A stretch of 64,000 nt of DNA, from the NCBI GenBank assembly GCA_032871835.1, contig CM065300.1:6157768-6221767 (forward strand), written 5' to 3'. Numbering within the stretch: position 1 is the first letter of the stretch; each line of letters begins with the position of its first letter. The DNA comes from Dipteronia dyeriana. Lineage: Eukaryota > Streptophyta > Magnoliopsida > Sapindales > Sapindaceae. The notes under the pieces are model-generated. The model had not been told where the DNA came from. It searched no databases and saw nothing but the letters and a program-made list of their open reading frames with translations. Positions 45,130-56,599 of this stretch are shown piece by piece. Made by a program: the position numbers and the translations under genes.

Positions 45130-46222
45130 TTATTCGCATTCTTCCACCCAATTTACTGGTCTAGAGCGATCAGGACATACATTTGAATGATGACCAGGTT
45201 TCTTGCATCTATAACAAATCCCTGGTGTAGGTCTAGCATAGGGGTTTGGATTCGGATTTCTGGGTACATTCCTGTTGGCTGGAGCTACTACTACCCTCTT
45301 CTCCACTAACTTCTTTAAGTTGGCTCGACGGGACCGATGATTGAACACCTTTGTCCCTGTTAGGGAATGATGACTCAGAAATGTTCCTCCTAAATCCAGG
45401 GTTTCGAACCCTACGTTCCAGCAAATTGGCCTTTAACGCCATGTTATGTGCTTCATCCACAGTCCACAACACTTGCAATCCGATCTTATCTCGAAACGAC
45501 AGCCTTAACCCGTTGAGATATATAGCTACGCGTTGCCCCTTTGTTTTACTCAAGTTATTTGCTCCAAGAGCCTAAAAATTTTGTCGTGTAATCAAGCACC
45601 GACTTGGTCCCCTGTGAACAATTATGTAGCAACTTGAATAAATATTGCTCATAGTTTGGTGGCAGAAACCTACCCATCATAAGTTGCTTCATTCTACGCC
45701 AGGTCCTTACAAGCGCCTTTCCTTATCGTTGACGGTTCTTCTACAACTGATCCCACCAGACTGTAATCCCTCATTTCAGTCTGAAGGCTACAAACCTTAC
45801 CATATTCTCTTCCGGAATCTCCATCATCTCAAAGAACCACTCTACTTCTGTGATCCAATCAAGAAAATCCTCTATACGCAGATTGGAAGATCTGCTTTCA
45901 ATCGGTAGTCATCATGCTCTCTGGTTCGTCTCACTGGTTGAAGTACACCATACCCTCCGTTTCCTTCGTCTTCAGAATCATCCTCGCTATCAGGTTAATG
46001 GCGATGAGGACGTCCTCTGTTAACAGGTTGGCCTCAGGCAAATCACTCGGCACGCGCCCTGTTATCCGGTTGCGGCTGCCTGTCGTTAGCGTTAAGGTTC
46101 ATCCCGATAAGCAGTTCACAAATCTCCCTCATCTGTTATCGTTGTTCCTCCACCGCTGCCCACAAGGCCTCCACCCCACGATTACCGTCAGTAGGGTTTC
46201 TGTCTCTTGCTCCGTTAGTTGA
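45130..46222 (-). pseudogene. chromovirus Gag (broken)
   Basis: ATG near 46222 (MSTNGARDRNP) opens the frame, but stops follow quickly. The Gag core is readable around 45500-45850 in pieces, with [16 protein letters not shown] and [19 protein letters not shown] blocks. A basic linker leads to one zinc knuckle, [14 protein letters not shown] (C-x2-C-x4-H-x4-C), at about 45175-45216. At least eight stops or frameshifts interrupt the gene. Confidence 0.85.
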
Positions 46223-46235
46223 CATCGAGATCGGT

Positions 46236-46253
46236 AAATCCATGCTCTGATAC
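46236..46253 (-). promoter_or_regulatory. primer-binding site for initiator tRNA-Met
   Basis: Minus-strand TTGGTATCAGAGCATGG directly after the LTR; TGGTATCAGAGC is the standard plant PBS complementary to the 3' end of initiator tRNA-Met. Confidence 0.9.
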
Positions 46254-46255
46254 CA

Positions 46256-46790
46256 ATTAACGCAGTGGAAAACACAAAGGAATAAAACCGACATCTATAT
46301 TCCGTATTATACTAGAATTCACCAGAAATAAAGAGAAATAATTCTAAATTTTTTATTCAATCAAAAGCTAATTAGCCTTTCGGCTTACAAGGCTATTTAA
46401 AGTAATAAAACCCTAACCCGAATCCTTGTTGGACAAGAAACGGGATTACGTAGCAAAAGTTACCAAAAATAGTAAAGGCTGACAAAAATAGCAAAATTAC
46501 GAAAGTTGTGGAATTAAAAGATATTAACGACCCTAAACAAATCAGAATTGACGGTAGACGATTCTGACTTGTCAAAGTCAACTTATGACTAAAGAGGAAA
46601 GTTTTCTAAAATGGAAAAACTGTAATTTTGGGGCCTAAATGATGAGATTTGGCCGAAAAATGACGTGCCTCACCGCCAAAGGCTGTGATTTGAGAAGACC
46701 TCGTCGATTCGCATAACGTGAAGTCACTTAGCATTGAATTTAGAATGGTCCCTCAAAGCCATGTATAAGTCAGCTACTTGTTCTACATCA
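46256..46790 (-). repeat. chromovirus 5' LTR
   Basis: Begins (minus strand) TGATGTAGAACAAGTAGC at 46790 and runs about 535 bp to the primer-binding site. The portion 46556-46790 is repeated at the left end. The last bases before the PBS read GCGTTAA, so the exact 3' end is approximate. Confidence 0.8.
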
Positions 46791-46799
46791 ATTAAATGT

Positions 46800-47635
46800 C
46801 ATCTCATATACAGCAAATAACATTAATGGAGGGATAAAATTCAAAAACATAAAAAGTGAACGTGGAAGGAAAGCTGCAGTGAAGAAATCTGAATCACAAA
46901 CCGATTCATTTTTGCTGCGAAAAGGAAATATTTAAGTACTGCTTCTGATCACCCAATGAAGAGGGATAATACCCGACCTCATGAACAAGTTGCTGTGTTC
47001 TTTCAAGGTTACATAATGGGGTAAACATGGTGCAGGTGCAAGCTGAACTACAAGCTGAACTACAAGCCCTAATAGTTAGGTTTCTAAACCTGGAAAACAT
47101 GCTGGAAGAAGATGATGGTGGTAAATGGTAATGATCATGTTATCTCTGGTACTTGCAGTATTTGTCATGTCACGTGTGCATAAAAGTGTCAAATAACCAG
47201 AAGATGTGAAGTTTCTATTTGGCATTCATGAAGCAGACATTGTATATATTATCAATTAAACATTCTAGTACTTTCTCCAGAAAATAACTCCATTATAATA
47301 TCATCTAAAGGCTACGGTTCTTGCTAACCAAAAAATCATTGCCCAGAAACCTTAGTTTAGTTGTTGCAAAATTGGCAAATAAGAAGGGTACAAAACTACT
47401 TAACAATATAAATATTAACCATAGTTCTAAAAAAGAAGTGTTAAAGCTGTCCCAAAATAAGCCAGTGTCTAACCTATTTTCCTCATCAAGAGAGCTGACT
47501 TGAAATCATAATTTCTATCATCACCTTCATTAACTAAAACCATATTTTGCATCACAATTTTACACCAGCATATCAGTATGGCAGTATGTATAAGTAGTTG
47601 TTACTTCTAGCAACAAATATTTGAATGGAGAATTT
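46800..47635. other. intergenic DNA with an exon-like remnant
   Basis: On the plus strand at about 46910-47130, open pieces rich in Gln and Glu (for example VQVQAELQAELQALIVRF) are separated by a stop near 47023, suggesting a decayed coding exon, but I do not recognise the family. The direct repeat CAAGCTGAACTA (twice, 47039-47064) is part of it. No other feature is seen. Confidence 0.35.
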
Positions 47636-47639
47636 TACC

Positions 47640-47911
47640 CCAGGGATTAGTAATTCTTGCTGCTAGTGTAAAGCTACACCTAGCATGATACCAAGTGGAG
47701 GTGTATTTGAGTATTTTACAACTAGAAGAAGCATATTATTCTTTTCATTACTGACATAGATAACTAACAACTCCCTATCAAAACTTACCTCATATATTAG
47801 TTTGCAATGCTTGACTGGCCGTGTAAAATTACAACGTGATATGCTGACTTCATTTACATCTTGAAGTTCCATAGAATCACTAGAGTCCAAACAGAAAATT
47901 ACACCAAACAT
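47640..47911 (-). pseudogene. decayed ankyrin exon, paralogue of the ankyrin-PGG gene
   Basis: The minus-strand frame aligns with the exon at 51775-52211 of the ankyrin-PGG gene. LIYEVSFDRELLVIYVSNEKNNMLLLVVKYSNTPP corresponds to the LIYGIGFDKEVLATYKDNEGNTMLHLAAKYTDPPP segment, and the QQELL end followed by a donor-like GGTAAAA is also preserved. A stop replaces the residue before QQELL, and the key TMLHLA ankyrin motif has decayed to NMLLLV. No PGG exon follows. Confidence 0.72.
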
Positions 47912-47934
47912 CTAAGAAGCTAATATATATATAT

Positions 47935-49100
47935 ATGCAATTTATACATTAATGACAATTTTGGGTGACATTTGACCCCACATTGTTTCGATCAACTTGG
48001 TTTTAAATATTAATTAGGCCACCAAATTAGCATCCTACATTCTTTTCACATTTTAGCTAGGGCACCAAATTAGCATCTGACATTCCTAGCCCATAGTCTG
48101 TCTGTGCTCAACCTGAACAAGTAATATAAATACAGCATTTGAATATATATATATATCAAAACAAATGACTACATTATAGCCAGAAAAATGTCTATATCAT
48201 CACCACAACGGTGTATACAAGATTATGGCACCTTGATTTAAATTTGTAGATTTAGAAAATAATAAGAGCACAAACTGAAAGTAAAAATTTAGAAATTTAG
48301 AGGAAAATCGTCTGAGCAAGTTACCTAGAAAACATAGCTAGAGATAATCGACTTTAACACCTGATTACAAGTAGAAAAGGTTTTTCTATTAGATGAATAT
48401 AACCATTTTCTTTCGACTGAGTATTTGTGATTCATCTGTCATTCGATATTGTTTTGACTTAAAAAAAATGTCGATAAGTTTCTGTATTTTTTTTTTAAAA
48501 AATAAACATAGAAAGTCTGTAGGCAAATAACTGTACCATTATAACCAGTAAAATATCTTCATTATCACCACAAATGTGTTTACAAGGTTATGACACCATT
48601 ACATTCAGCGAAATGTCTTCGCTTTCTTGATTTAAATTTGAAGATTTAGAAAATAATAACAACACAATACTGAAAGTACACAATTAAGAAATTTAGAAGT
48701 AAATCATCATTCATCTACAATACAGAACAACTGAACTCAATTATAGAGCAATAAAGAATGTAAAATCCCACAACAGCACAATATTATTGAAGGAACGGCA
48801 TCAGAAACCCACATTTCTGCGGAATTCTAAAAGCTTTCAACTTTCAAGGAAAACATCAAAGCTGAAAAAAAAAATAGCTCGTGTACTATCAAGTATCAAC
48901 AACTTTTAAAAGAAACTTGGAAGAAATTAAAAATGCGTAATCAATTTGCCAAATCACGTAACTACAAATCAACAGTATTACCGTTTACTCTTTATTATCA
49001 ATAAGAATATACATATATTTAAACATTATTATCTGATTTGAAGAAAAAACAGCGTGTGAACTGAGAACACACACATATGCTCGTAATTAACAATGTGAAT
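47935..49100. other. AT-rich intergenic DNA
   Basis: No supported gene. Two segments at about 48170-48300 and 48530-48690 share ATCACCACAA-GTGT-TACAAG and TTGATTTAAATTTG-AGATTTAGAAAATAATAA sequences, indicating an old local duplication of roughly 360 bp spacing. A TA tract lies at 47920-47935. Confidence 0.5.
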
Positions 49101-49117
49101 AAGATTTGCAAGAGTAC

Positions 49118-49250
49118 CTGAACATGTGTGTGCAGAATATGAACAGCTGAGAAGCCCAAGGCATGAAGCGGATGGAAATCAGTTGAGAGATGGCCGAAAA
49201 TAGCTCCGGCTCTGCTTGTTAAATGTTGATGGATCATTTCAGAATCGGAA
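49118..49250 (-). other. exon-like block with consensus donor, gene unknown
   Basis: A GC-richer minus-strand block is open in one frame and ends in CATGTTCAG|GTACTC at 49118/49117; an acceptor-like TCTTTTCAAG lies just upstream near 49265. It could be a coding or leader exon of a gene now decayed or interrupted by the chromovirus to its left. No known domain is visible. Confidence 0.3.
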
Positions 49251-49502
49251 GCCCGGAAGTCTTGAAAAGAAATAAGTAAATAATTAACTAATTAGATTTA
49301 TTGATGAATAATCTGTATTCCCAATAATTTAAGTCCTCTCAAATTTTCGTAATTGAGAGACTTTTTTGTTATAATTGGATCCCAAATGGGCTAGAGCCCA
49401 AATCAAATTTATATAAGCAAATAGGTAGAGATTACATATATTAAATTAGTTTAAATACTCATCATAATTAGCTATAAGCTTTTTTTTTTTAATATTACAT
49501 AA

Positions 49503-49590
49503 CTTGAGGTGAAAGGAGGGAGAGGACTTTAACCCACCGTATCGTGGTATAGATGTAAGTGGTATACCACTTGACCAACCTCGTCTTGTT
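49503..49590 (-). repeat. tRNA-derived SINE-like sequence
   Basis: On the minus strand GAGGTTGGTCAAGTGGTA (A-box-like, 49565-49582) and GGGTTAAAGTCCTC (B-box-like, 49523-49536) are spaced like tRNA promoters. It shares its head with the sequence at 4524-4600. No tRNA cloverleaf can be drawn. Confidence 0.5.
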
Positions 49591-49602
49591 TAATTAGTTA
49601 TA

Positions 49603-50337
49603 AGGACATGTTTAGTAGGTTATATCGTATTGTATTAAGAATTTAAAATGTATTAGAATAATAAATTTGACTTGTTTTATACTATACAGCATATTGTATT
49701 AGCTAATACATTTTAATTGTTCTAATACAAAGGATGTTGTATTAGATAATATAAAGGGGATAGAAATAATACTAAATTTTTAAATAATAATAATAATGTG
49801 ATGATAATATATATATATATATATATTATCAATAATAAATTTTAATAATAGTACTAACAATGATAATAAAATTTAATAATAATAATATATTTAAAATATA
49901 ATGTAATATAATAGAATTTTAATATTTAATTTAAAATTAAATTAAATAATATTGTATAACTTAATAAAATAAAATGTTATTCTAATAGTATAAATGTTAA
50001 AAATTATAAGTTAAATAAAATATTAAAACCAACTGTCAAGTATTATTGAAATTTATTACGTAAATAATATTTTATGTAATAAAAATATTAATAATTAATT
50101 TTTAAAATATAATAAAATAAATATATATTTTACAATGTATTTTTTTATTCTAAAAATATTTCAATTTCTTAGTTAACAAAATATTAGAAAAAAAATCACA
50201 TCTTAACATTGTATTATTCAAATACAGTCTAAAAAAAAATATTTCCAAACATAGTACTGTATAACAATAATACAGTCCAATCCAATATAATCAAATACAA
50301 TACAATATAATATAATACAGTATGTTAAACGAGTTCT
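49603..50337. mobile_element. AT-rich MITE-like element
   Basis: Left end AGGACATGTTTAGTAGGTTATATCGTATTGTATTA and right end (reversed) AGAACTCGTTTAACATACTGTATTATATTATATTG are imperfect inverted repeats around an extremely AT-rich, non-coding interior full of AATACAATA-type motifs. Target duplication is uncertain (A/T-rich flanks). Superfamily not assigned. Confidence 0.5.
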
Positions 50338-51079
50338 AAAATAAAATACGAACAAATATAATACTGTATAAGAATATTACAGTCCAACTCTCAGGACTCG
50401 TTTGACAGGCTTAGACAAGCTTGGGCCTGGATGCTACATTTTATCATCCATGGCAACAACGGATTCAATTTGATAAAGACTTGGCCCAACACTTGTACCA
50501 AGAGTTAAGATTGAAAATTTGATAACAAGGGTTTATATTTGAAGAGTATATAATGATAATTATGCAGTTGTTTTAACTTTTATGCGTACCATTTTAATGT
50601 ATTTTTCCCCAATTACAAGACATTTTCCTCATTTAATTCCAAGCAATAATTTGCTTTTGAGTTGTTTACAAATAATGGACTTAAATTATCCCTTTGAATT
50701 TCCAATTTCCTCATTTAACCATTAAGGCACATGCGTCGCCAGTAGAGCCACCCACGACGATGGTATCCATGCCCTTTGAAAGCTAGTTTCAGAAATATGG
50801 AGGATTGTAACCGAAGAAGTTGAGAATTAGGGTGTCAACAGGGACTGTGGATTTGAATCTATTTTTCTAGCTAGGCTCAAGTAATTATTGTTTTTAGAGC
50901 CATGAACTGTTTAGCTCGATCCAGGTTCATTTTGATCAAATACAAAATAACAAAAAAAAAAAACTTAATGACAAACATAACTTGGATCAACGTTAAGATT
51001 GTGAAAATCATAAACAAGTGAGAATTCATTTAGATATAACTGAGAGATTTTCATGATATAGAGTAAATACTTATAGCAT

Positions 51080-51682
51080 TTACTTGGCTAGGGTAGATAG
51101 AAACCTAGAACGACAAGTCGAGCAGAGAATGTCTCTCAGTAGGGGATATTGCAGTATTATAAACAGAGTTATTGGCACTGATACAAACATGAAAGTAACT
51201 ACGGGGATTGAATCTGATCTGTCATGATAAACTAAGAAGAACGTTGAACCGAAGGTTATCATCATGGCAATTACTGATATAAAGAGAGCCCAGAGACCAA
51301 CCATCAACTTGAGCGGCAAAGATCTCTGAAAATCCATCTCTGTGTAACCTGATGTGAGGATGGAAAGAAACATTAGAATGGAGATTGAAGAGAAGGATAA
51401 CGCGATTGCATCTGATATAGCAAACACATGGAATGCAGTCTCCATCAAACGAAGGGGTATTCCAGTTTCCTCATTGTTACCGCCTGGAGCGGTGAAGGCT
51501 GCCGAGAAGACCACAGTTGCAATGAGTGTGGCAACAACCATGCATGAGGTAGCTGTGCTTTTCATCCACTTCTCTCCACTATGAAGTAATTTTTTGTGTT
51601 CTACGGTGAACAACTCTCGCGGTGTTCGACCCTCTGCATTTTTTATCTCTCTGAATGAAGGTTTCATGATCATTTCAACCTC
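51080..51682 (-). CDS. ankyrin-PGG gene, last exon: PGG domain with four membrane helices
   Basis: Acceptor TTATATAG at 51690-51683 opens the exon with EVEMIMKPSFREIKN, continuing the previous exon (...QQELLMFE) in phase 0. The PGG domain starts at KWMKSTATSCMVVATLIATVVF and holds the signature AFTAPGGNN, then three more hydrophobic helices (ISDAIALSFSSISILMFLSIL, MVGLWALFISVIAMMITFG, VVTFMFVSVPITLFIIL). Stop at 51080-51082. PGG domains anchor plant ankyrin proteins of the ITN1/ACD6-like group in membranes, where members act in defence or salt signalling. The exon is intact over 200 codons. Confidence 0.93.
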   Translation of the reverse strand, partial: EVEMIMKPSFREIKNAEGRTPRELFTVEHKKLLHSGEKWMKSTATSCMVVATLIATVVFSAAFTAPGGNNEETGIPLRLMETAFHVFAISDAIALSFSSISILMFLSILTSGYTEMDFQRSLPLKLMVGLWALFISVIAMMITFGSTFFLVYHDRSDSIPVVTFMFVSVPITLFIILQYPLLRDILCSTCRSRFLSTLAK

Positions 51683-51774
51683 CTATATAATTAGCATTGT
51701 GACAATCAACAATTATATATTATATATATAAAAAAAATGAAAAATTGAAGACAGTGAGATAGAGAAAATGTTAC

Positions 51775-52211
51775 CTCGAACATTAGTAACTCTTGTTGCA
51801 TTTCAAGAGCCGGACCGGGCAAGTTACTGACTGGAGGTGGATCAGTATACTTTGCAGCTAGATGCAACATAGTATTCCCTTCATTATCTTTATATGTAGC
51901 TAATACCTCCTTATCGAATCCTATCCCATATATTAGATTGAATATGTTAGTATGACGGTGCAAAATTGCAATATGAAATATGCTTCGCTCTTGCTCATCT
52001 AACAAGTGAACTAAATCAGGATAAGAATGAACGAGCTCAGCCAAGAACTCAAAGTTCCCTGATTTAGCTGCATCAAACAATAAACTTGAAGGTGTTCTAA
52101 TTAGCTCTTCAATATTCGCCTTTTGTTCCTCAATTGCTCCTTCTAGACATTTAACAAGTTCAAGCGCTGGACTTGACACCAACTCCCGGTTGTGAGTGTT
52201 CATTTCTCGAA
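51775..52211 (-). CDS. ankyrin-PGG gene, penultimate exon: ankyrin repeats
   Basis: Acceptor ATGTTCTCAG before 52211 and donor TTCGAG|GTAACA after 51775 bound 437 nt that keep the frame. Readable ankyrin repeats are PSSLLFDAAKSGNFEFLAEL, QERSIFHIAILHRHTNIFNL and DNEGNTMLHLAAKY, followed by the conserved ALEMQQELLMFE that precedes the PGG exon in this family. The upstream ATG inside the apparent frame is within the intron/acceptor and is not the gene start. Confidence 0.9.
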
Positions 52212-52469
52212 CTGAGAACATGCAAGGAGGAATTCGAAGTTATATATAATTTAAGAAGTTACAATATACTAAGAACAAGAACGACTACACTAATTATACT
52301 TAATTTAGACATGTAATTAAAATGACATGAAACTATATATAATCTCACAAGACAGTATATAATGCCATGCACATTCTTCTGCAACAAGATTAATTGTATG
52401 TGATGATAGATGTTTAAAATAACCATATATATATATATGTTATCAATATTAAGTTAGCAACAATTCTCT

Positions 52470-52770
52470 AATCATCAGTGTTCGAAAAATCCGAAAAATC
52501 TTCCATATAGGCGCCGCCTATACGCTAGGCAGACGCCGGCCGTCCCGTTTCGGTTAAATCGGCCATATTAGGCGGTTGAAAGAAAATATCCGGCGAGTGG
52601 GTTATCACCGCCCCGACCAGATGCTTCAGGAGGCGTCGGAGAACAAAACCCAGGTGTCGGGTGTCCAGATCCGACACCATTAACAACAAAACGAGAGGTA
52701 CCAGTAGCGATCGTCGTCGTCGCTTCCGCCGTCATCGGGGTGGACAAATTGCGATGGCTTTTATGGCCTT
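52470..52770. mobile_element. GC-rich transposon-like insert within an ankyrin-gene intron
   Basis: A sharply GC-rich island begins CAGTGTTCGAAAAATCCG and contains GGCGCCGCCTATACGCTAGGC, GCCGGCCG and other short palindromic GC motifs, as seen in subterminal parts of plant hAT-like non-autonomous elements. The other terminus is not recognised, so type and right border are uncertain. Confidence 0.35.
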
Positions 52771-53206
52771 TTGCAAGATAAGATTTGTAGGTGATAGGCG
52801 GTGGACAATAGAGTCCTTATACTAGATTTTTGGTCAAATAAAGTTTCGAATAATCAGAAAGAAGAAAGTGAAGGAAGAAGAATAGAAGACAAAGAGAGAT
52901 TGAGAGAGAGAGTCTATTGACTTGCATAATGATGATGTTGTCGATCTGTCATCCACAAAGCACATAGCCAATTAGCCACAGAGCACAAAGTGATGGGTCT
53001 GATGGTTGGGTGGGACTTGGGAGTAGTCGATTCATTAAAGTTGTGAGATGTACCATTTGAATAAAAAATATATAAAAGAATCATAAAAAATCTGCCGTCT
53101 GAAAATCCTTCTCGAGCGTTTATTAGAACATTACTAATCATGCCCCGAGATAAATTTTCAAAGCCAGCTAGACTAGAGAAGAATAATTAATATGGGAGAA
53201 ACTAAC

Positions 53207-53356
53207 TCGAGTAGGCAAGCCTCTTGAAAATCCCTATTCTTCTGCGAGCAAACAATGAAGAAGGCTTTCGGGGCAACACATGCAAGGCTGTGTCCTCGTG
53301 CTCGTCACGTGTCACAGCTAGCCTCGGTTGATGCTCTAACAGTTTCAATGCGATAT
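53207..53356 (-). CDS. ankyrin-PGG gene, short middle exon
   Basis: A 150-nt exon found by homology and phase: acceptor GAATTTTTCAG before 53356, donor CTCGA|GTTAGT after 53207. It starts in the middle of the codon left open by the exon ending at 55999 and reads DIALKLLEHQPRLAVTRDE followed by DTALHVL, the standard continuation of this family after the FFKCINTYLY end. It then runs PRKPSSLFARRR and ends one base into a codon completed by the next exon. The surrounding introns are about 1.0 kb and 2.6 kb. Confidence 0.85.
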
Positions 53357-54699
53357 CTGAAAAATTCATATAAATATTTTAAGAAAGATTTTAAAAAATA
53401 ATATATATATATAATAATTCTCCTATCAAGACAGTTTAGGTTTTATTATATCAGGAATTATAACTACAACTACATATTCATTGTTGGAATAAGTGTAAGT
53501 ATTTATTAATGTGAAGCTGTGAACCCACTGTCAATATATGGTTGCAGTGAAGACCTGACATAATAAAGTTCCGACAGTTCTTATAAGAAAATTATTCTAT
53601 ACCCGTAAAATTATATATATTTATATATTATATATATATATATATGTCTTACAGACAAAATATCAACAAAATATCAAGATCTTCAGATGACTACGTGTAC
53701 GAATGAAAAGTAGAAAGAAATTATATATATATTAATTAGTTATGGAACTGACTTAAATTACAAGTTGTGGAATTCCTCGCATGCTACTTGATTTTGTTTT
53801 TTCTTTCTTGAGACAATGAGACCGACATAATAGGACTTTTTTTTTCTTCTGTTTTTTTGAAATGTGTAGAAAACACGCAGAAAATATATATTATAGACAC
53901 AGGTAGAACAAACACGAATCCAAATCTTTTCCAAGAACAAGAAAATGAGAAATAGCCTTCTAGCAACAGCATGAGCTAAGGAGTTACCTTTCGTAGGGAC
54001 AAATTTGAGGACTGATTTTCGAAAATGCTTCTAACAGCAGTAAAAGAGTCGGTTCCACCAAATCAAATTTGATACAGTCTCTGAGCTACCAAAAGAGCTT
54101 CAATTCCCTAGCCAATTAATGGCAAAGACCTCATCTATAGTTGGGTCAAAACAGCCCATCCGAGGAAAAACCATCGCAACACATACATACAAGACCCAAA
54201 TGGTTCCTACTTATAGTACAACCCCAATAGATCCTACCTGAGCCAAAACCCACATCAGCATTCATCTTCATATATGACCTTAAACGAAGGATTTGGAGTA
54301 GAAATAATTGTTTTGGTTCAAGAATTATAATTTGGTTCAACAGGTCCATTTGTAAAGTTACATAATATATATAGAAAAACCCTCTTTTTAGTCAAAAATT
54401 AAGGTTGTTTATTATTTTTATTCAACATAATATTTTTATTTTTTCTATCAGGTAATTGACTGTGAAGACCTAAATACCCTTTATTATTTTCTTTACCTCT
54501 TCTCTCTCCCTTGATCATAATCATTTTTTACTTGTTCTCTCTCTTCCTTCTTTCTCTCTTCAATCTCCTCTTTCTCTCTTTCTCTTTCTCTCACGCCTCT
54601 CTCATCTCTCTACCATAAATTTTTTTTGCAACCAGATTGGCTTTCACACGCCTCTATCCTCTTTAATCTAAACTTTTTTTTTTGTTCCTCTTCTCCCTC

Positions 54700-55300
54700 A
54701 TTTGGGTTGCAGATCTGGGTTGTGAAGATCAAATTCGATTTTGAGTGTTAGATGTTGATTTGTTGATTTTAAGGGTAGTTATGTTTGTGTTTAAGTTTAG
54801 GCATTTTTTTTTTCAGATTTCGTTTTGTTTGAAAAAGATACTAGATCTTAAAAAATTCTAGGTTTTTTTTTTTATTTTGAAAATTTTCCAGATTATGTTT
54901 TGAGTGTTAGATATTGATTTTAAGGGTGGTTGTTGTTGTGTTTAAGTTTTGAGCATTGTTTGTTTAAATTTTTTCAGATTTCGTTTTGTTTAAACTTTTT
55001 TCCAAATCTTAAAATTTTCTAGGTTTTTTTTTATTTTGAATTTTTTTTTCAAATTATGTTTGTTTTTTTTTTCCAAATTTGATTTTGTTTAAAGAACAAT
55101 TCCAGGTTTTTTTATTTTGAAAAATTTCCGGATTATGTTTGTTAATTTTTTTTTCCAGATTTGATTTTGTTTAAAGAAAAATTCTAGGTTTTTCTAATTT
55201 TGAAAATTTTCCAGATTATGTTTGTTACTTTTTTTTTCCGGATTATGTTTTTTTTTATAAAAAAATCAGATTTTGTTCCATTCAAACAAAAAATTCTTCC
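54700..55300. repeat. T-rich degenerate tandem repeats in intron
   Basis: A unit close to TTTTGAAAATTTTCCAGATTATGTTTG ... CAGATTTGATTTTGTTTAAAGAAAAATTCTAGGTTTTT recurs about five times with variable length. It lies in the 2.6-kb intron between the ankyrin exons at 55999 and 53356. A CT-rich stretch (54500-54620) precedes it. Confidence 0.75.
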
Positions 55301-55418
55301 TAAAAAAATAACATTTACTAGAGTTCTATTGTTTCAAAGTTTTTTTTGTTTTTTTTATATGAGAAAATCTGGAAAATTTCCAAATCTATTCAAATCTAGA
55401 AATTTTTTCAGATTTCTT

Positions 55419-55750
55419 TAAACACATCAAGGCCACCTATTAAACACACTTAACTGCCAATTAAACACACCACGGTAACCTAATTAAACATACTAGGACA
55501 GACCAATTAAACACACAAAGACAGACTAACTAAACACATCATGAGTAAATCAATTAAACACACCACGACAACTCAATTAAACACATCAGGATATATCAAT
55601 TAAACACACAAGGACAACTCAATTAAACACACTACAGACCAATTAAACACACTAGGACAACTCAATTAAACACATCATGAAAAATTAATTAAACACATCA
55701 GGGCAACACCAAATTAAACACACAAAGTCTAATACAATTAAACACATATG
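55419..55750. repeat. minisatellite, 15 copies of a ~23-bp unit
   Basis: Unit TAAACACAYNANGRCAACTCAAT, each copy carrying TAAACAYAC/T; 15 copies counted by eye with lengths of 20-25 bp, mostly 23. It lies in the same intron as the T-rich repeats, 250 bp from the exon donor at 55999. Confidence 0.92.
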
Positions 55751-55998
55751 GAAAGAAGAAGAAAACACATCCAAGAAGAAGAAGAAGAAAAGGAATACTA
55801 GAGGTCTGGGAAGAAGAAAAAAAAATAGAGAAAAAAAGTAGTTTTTAAAGGAAAAAGAAAACAAAGAATTTTGTATATGTATATAAAGAAGGACAATTTT
55901 GTCCAAATAGTAGATATTTTAGTAGAAACAACAAACATGTTAACCTTGGATAAAAATAATAATCTCATTAATTTTATGGTTAGTTTTAAAATTCTTAC

Positions 55999-56487
55999 CA
56001 TACAAGTACGTATTGATACATTTGAAAAATAGATCAGCTTCAACTTGGTCTGTCAACTGTGACTCGGTGCTATCATATAAAAATTTTGCCATTTCTGTTT
56101 TTCCAAATAATGCGGCCATGTAGAGCGGTACTTTGTTATCAGCACCTCTAAGTGTTAGTAGATCTGGATTCTTGTCTAGCATCAGCTTCACGATTTCTAT
56201 ACTTCCAACTGCAGCAGCGAAACAGAAGGCGGTGTTTCCATTTCGGTCTTGCAGTTTCAAGTCATCTGATTCCATCAATTTTATTATCTCCTCTACAAAA
56301 CCAACTTGTCTTGCTCCAGTCGCCACGTGCAGAACAGTTTGGTCCATCTCTGTGATAGCTGTACGTAGCATTGATAGATGATCGTCTGATTCGTCTCCTA
56401 ACAACGGTTGAGCTTCGTTAAAGTTACCTGCAAGTGCAAACTTTTTGAGGGGCAAACACTTGAGACGGTACTGGTCCCGGTTTTCAC
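55999..56487 (-). CDS. ankyrin-PGG gene, main N-terminal ankyrin exon
   Basis: Acceptor CACGTACAG before 56487 and donor TTGTATG|GTAAGA after 55999 bound 489 nt. The product starts ENRDQYRLKCLPLKKFALAG, then ankyrin repeats ITEMDQTVLHVATGARQVGF, DRNGNTAFCFAAAVGSIEI, GADNKVPLYMAALFGKTEM and ends ADLFFKCINTYLY. Apparent starts inside the exon are not ATG, so translation must begin in an upstream exon. Phase 1 at both borders fits the flanking exons. Confidence 0.9.
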
Positions 56488-56599
56488 CTGTACGTGCAAG
56501 TTGAATAATATATAATCATATTTGCTAACTAAGCACTAGCTAGCACAAGCTGGTATAAATATATTTATATGGTTGAAGATTGAGCGAGAGAGTGGTCAC

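Larger units (their letters stand above)
41580..46790 (-). mobile_element. chromovirus-type Ty3/Gypsy retrotransposon, decayed
   Basis: On the minus strand: 5' LTR, an initiator-tRNA-Met primer-binding site, Gag with one CCHC knuckle, protease, RT, RNase H, integrase, a purine tract and a truncated 3' LTR. Order and PBS are those of plant chromovirus-like Gypsy elements. The two LTR copies match over 41580-41812 and about 46556-46790. Stops and frameshifts occur in every domain, though the RT active site YFDD is intact. No chromodomain could be recognised at the integrase end. Confidence 0.9.

Noticed and set aside
45914..46222. Plus-strand open frames across 44-46 kb
   Set aside because: Shadows of the minus-strand chromovirus Gag and protease.
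53758..53972. Minus-strand frames rich in Phe and Lys
   Set aside because: AT-rich intron sequence of the ankyrin gene; the true exon is at 53207-53356.
55200..55906. Phe-rich frames on both strands
   Set aside because: Composition effect of the T-rich repeats and the minisatellite.
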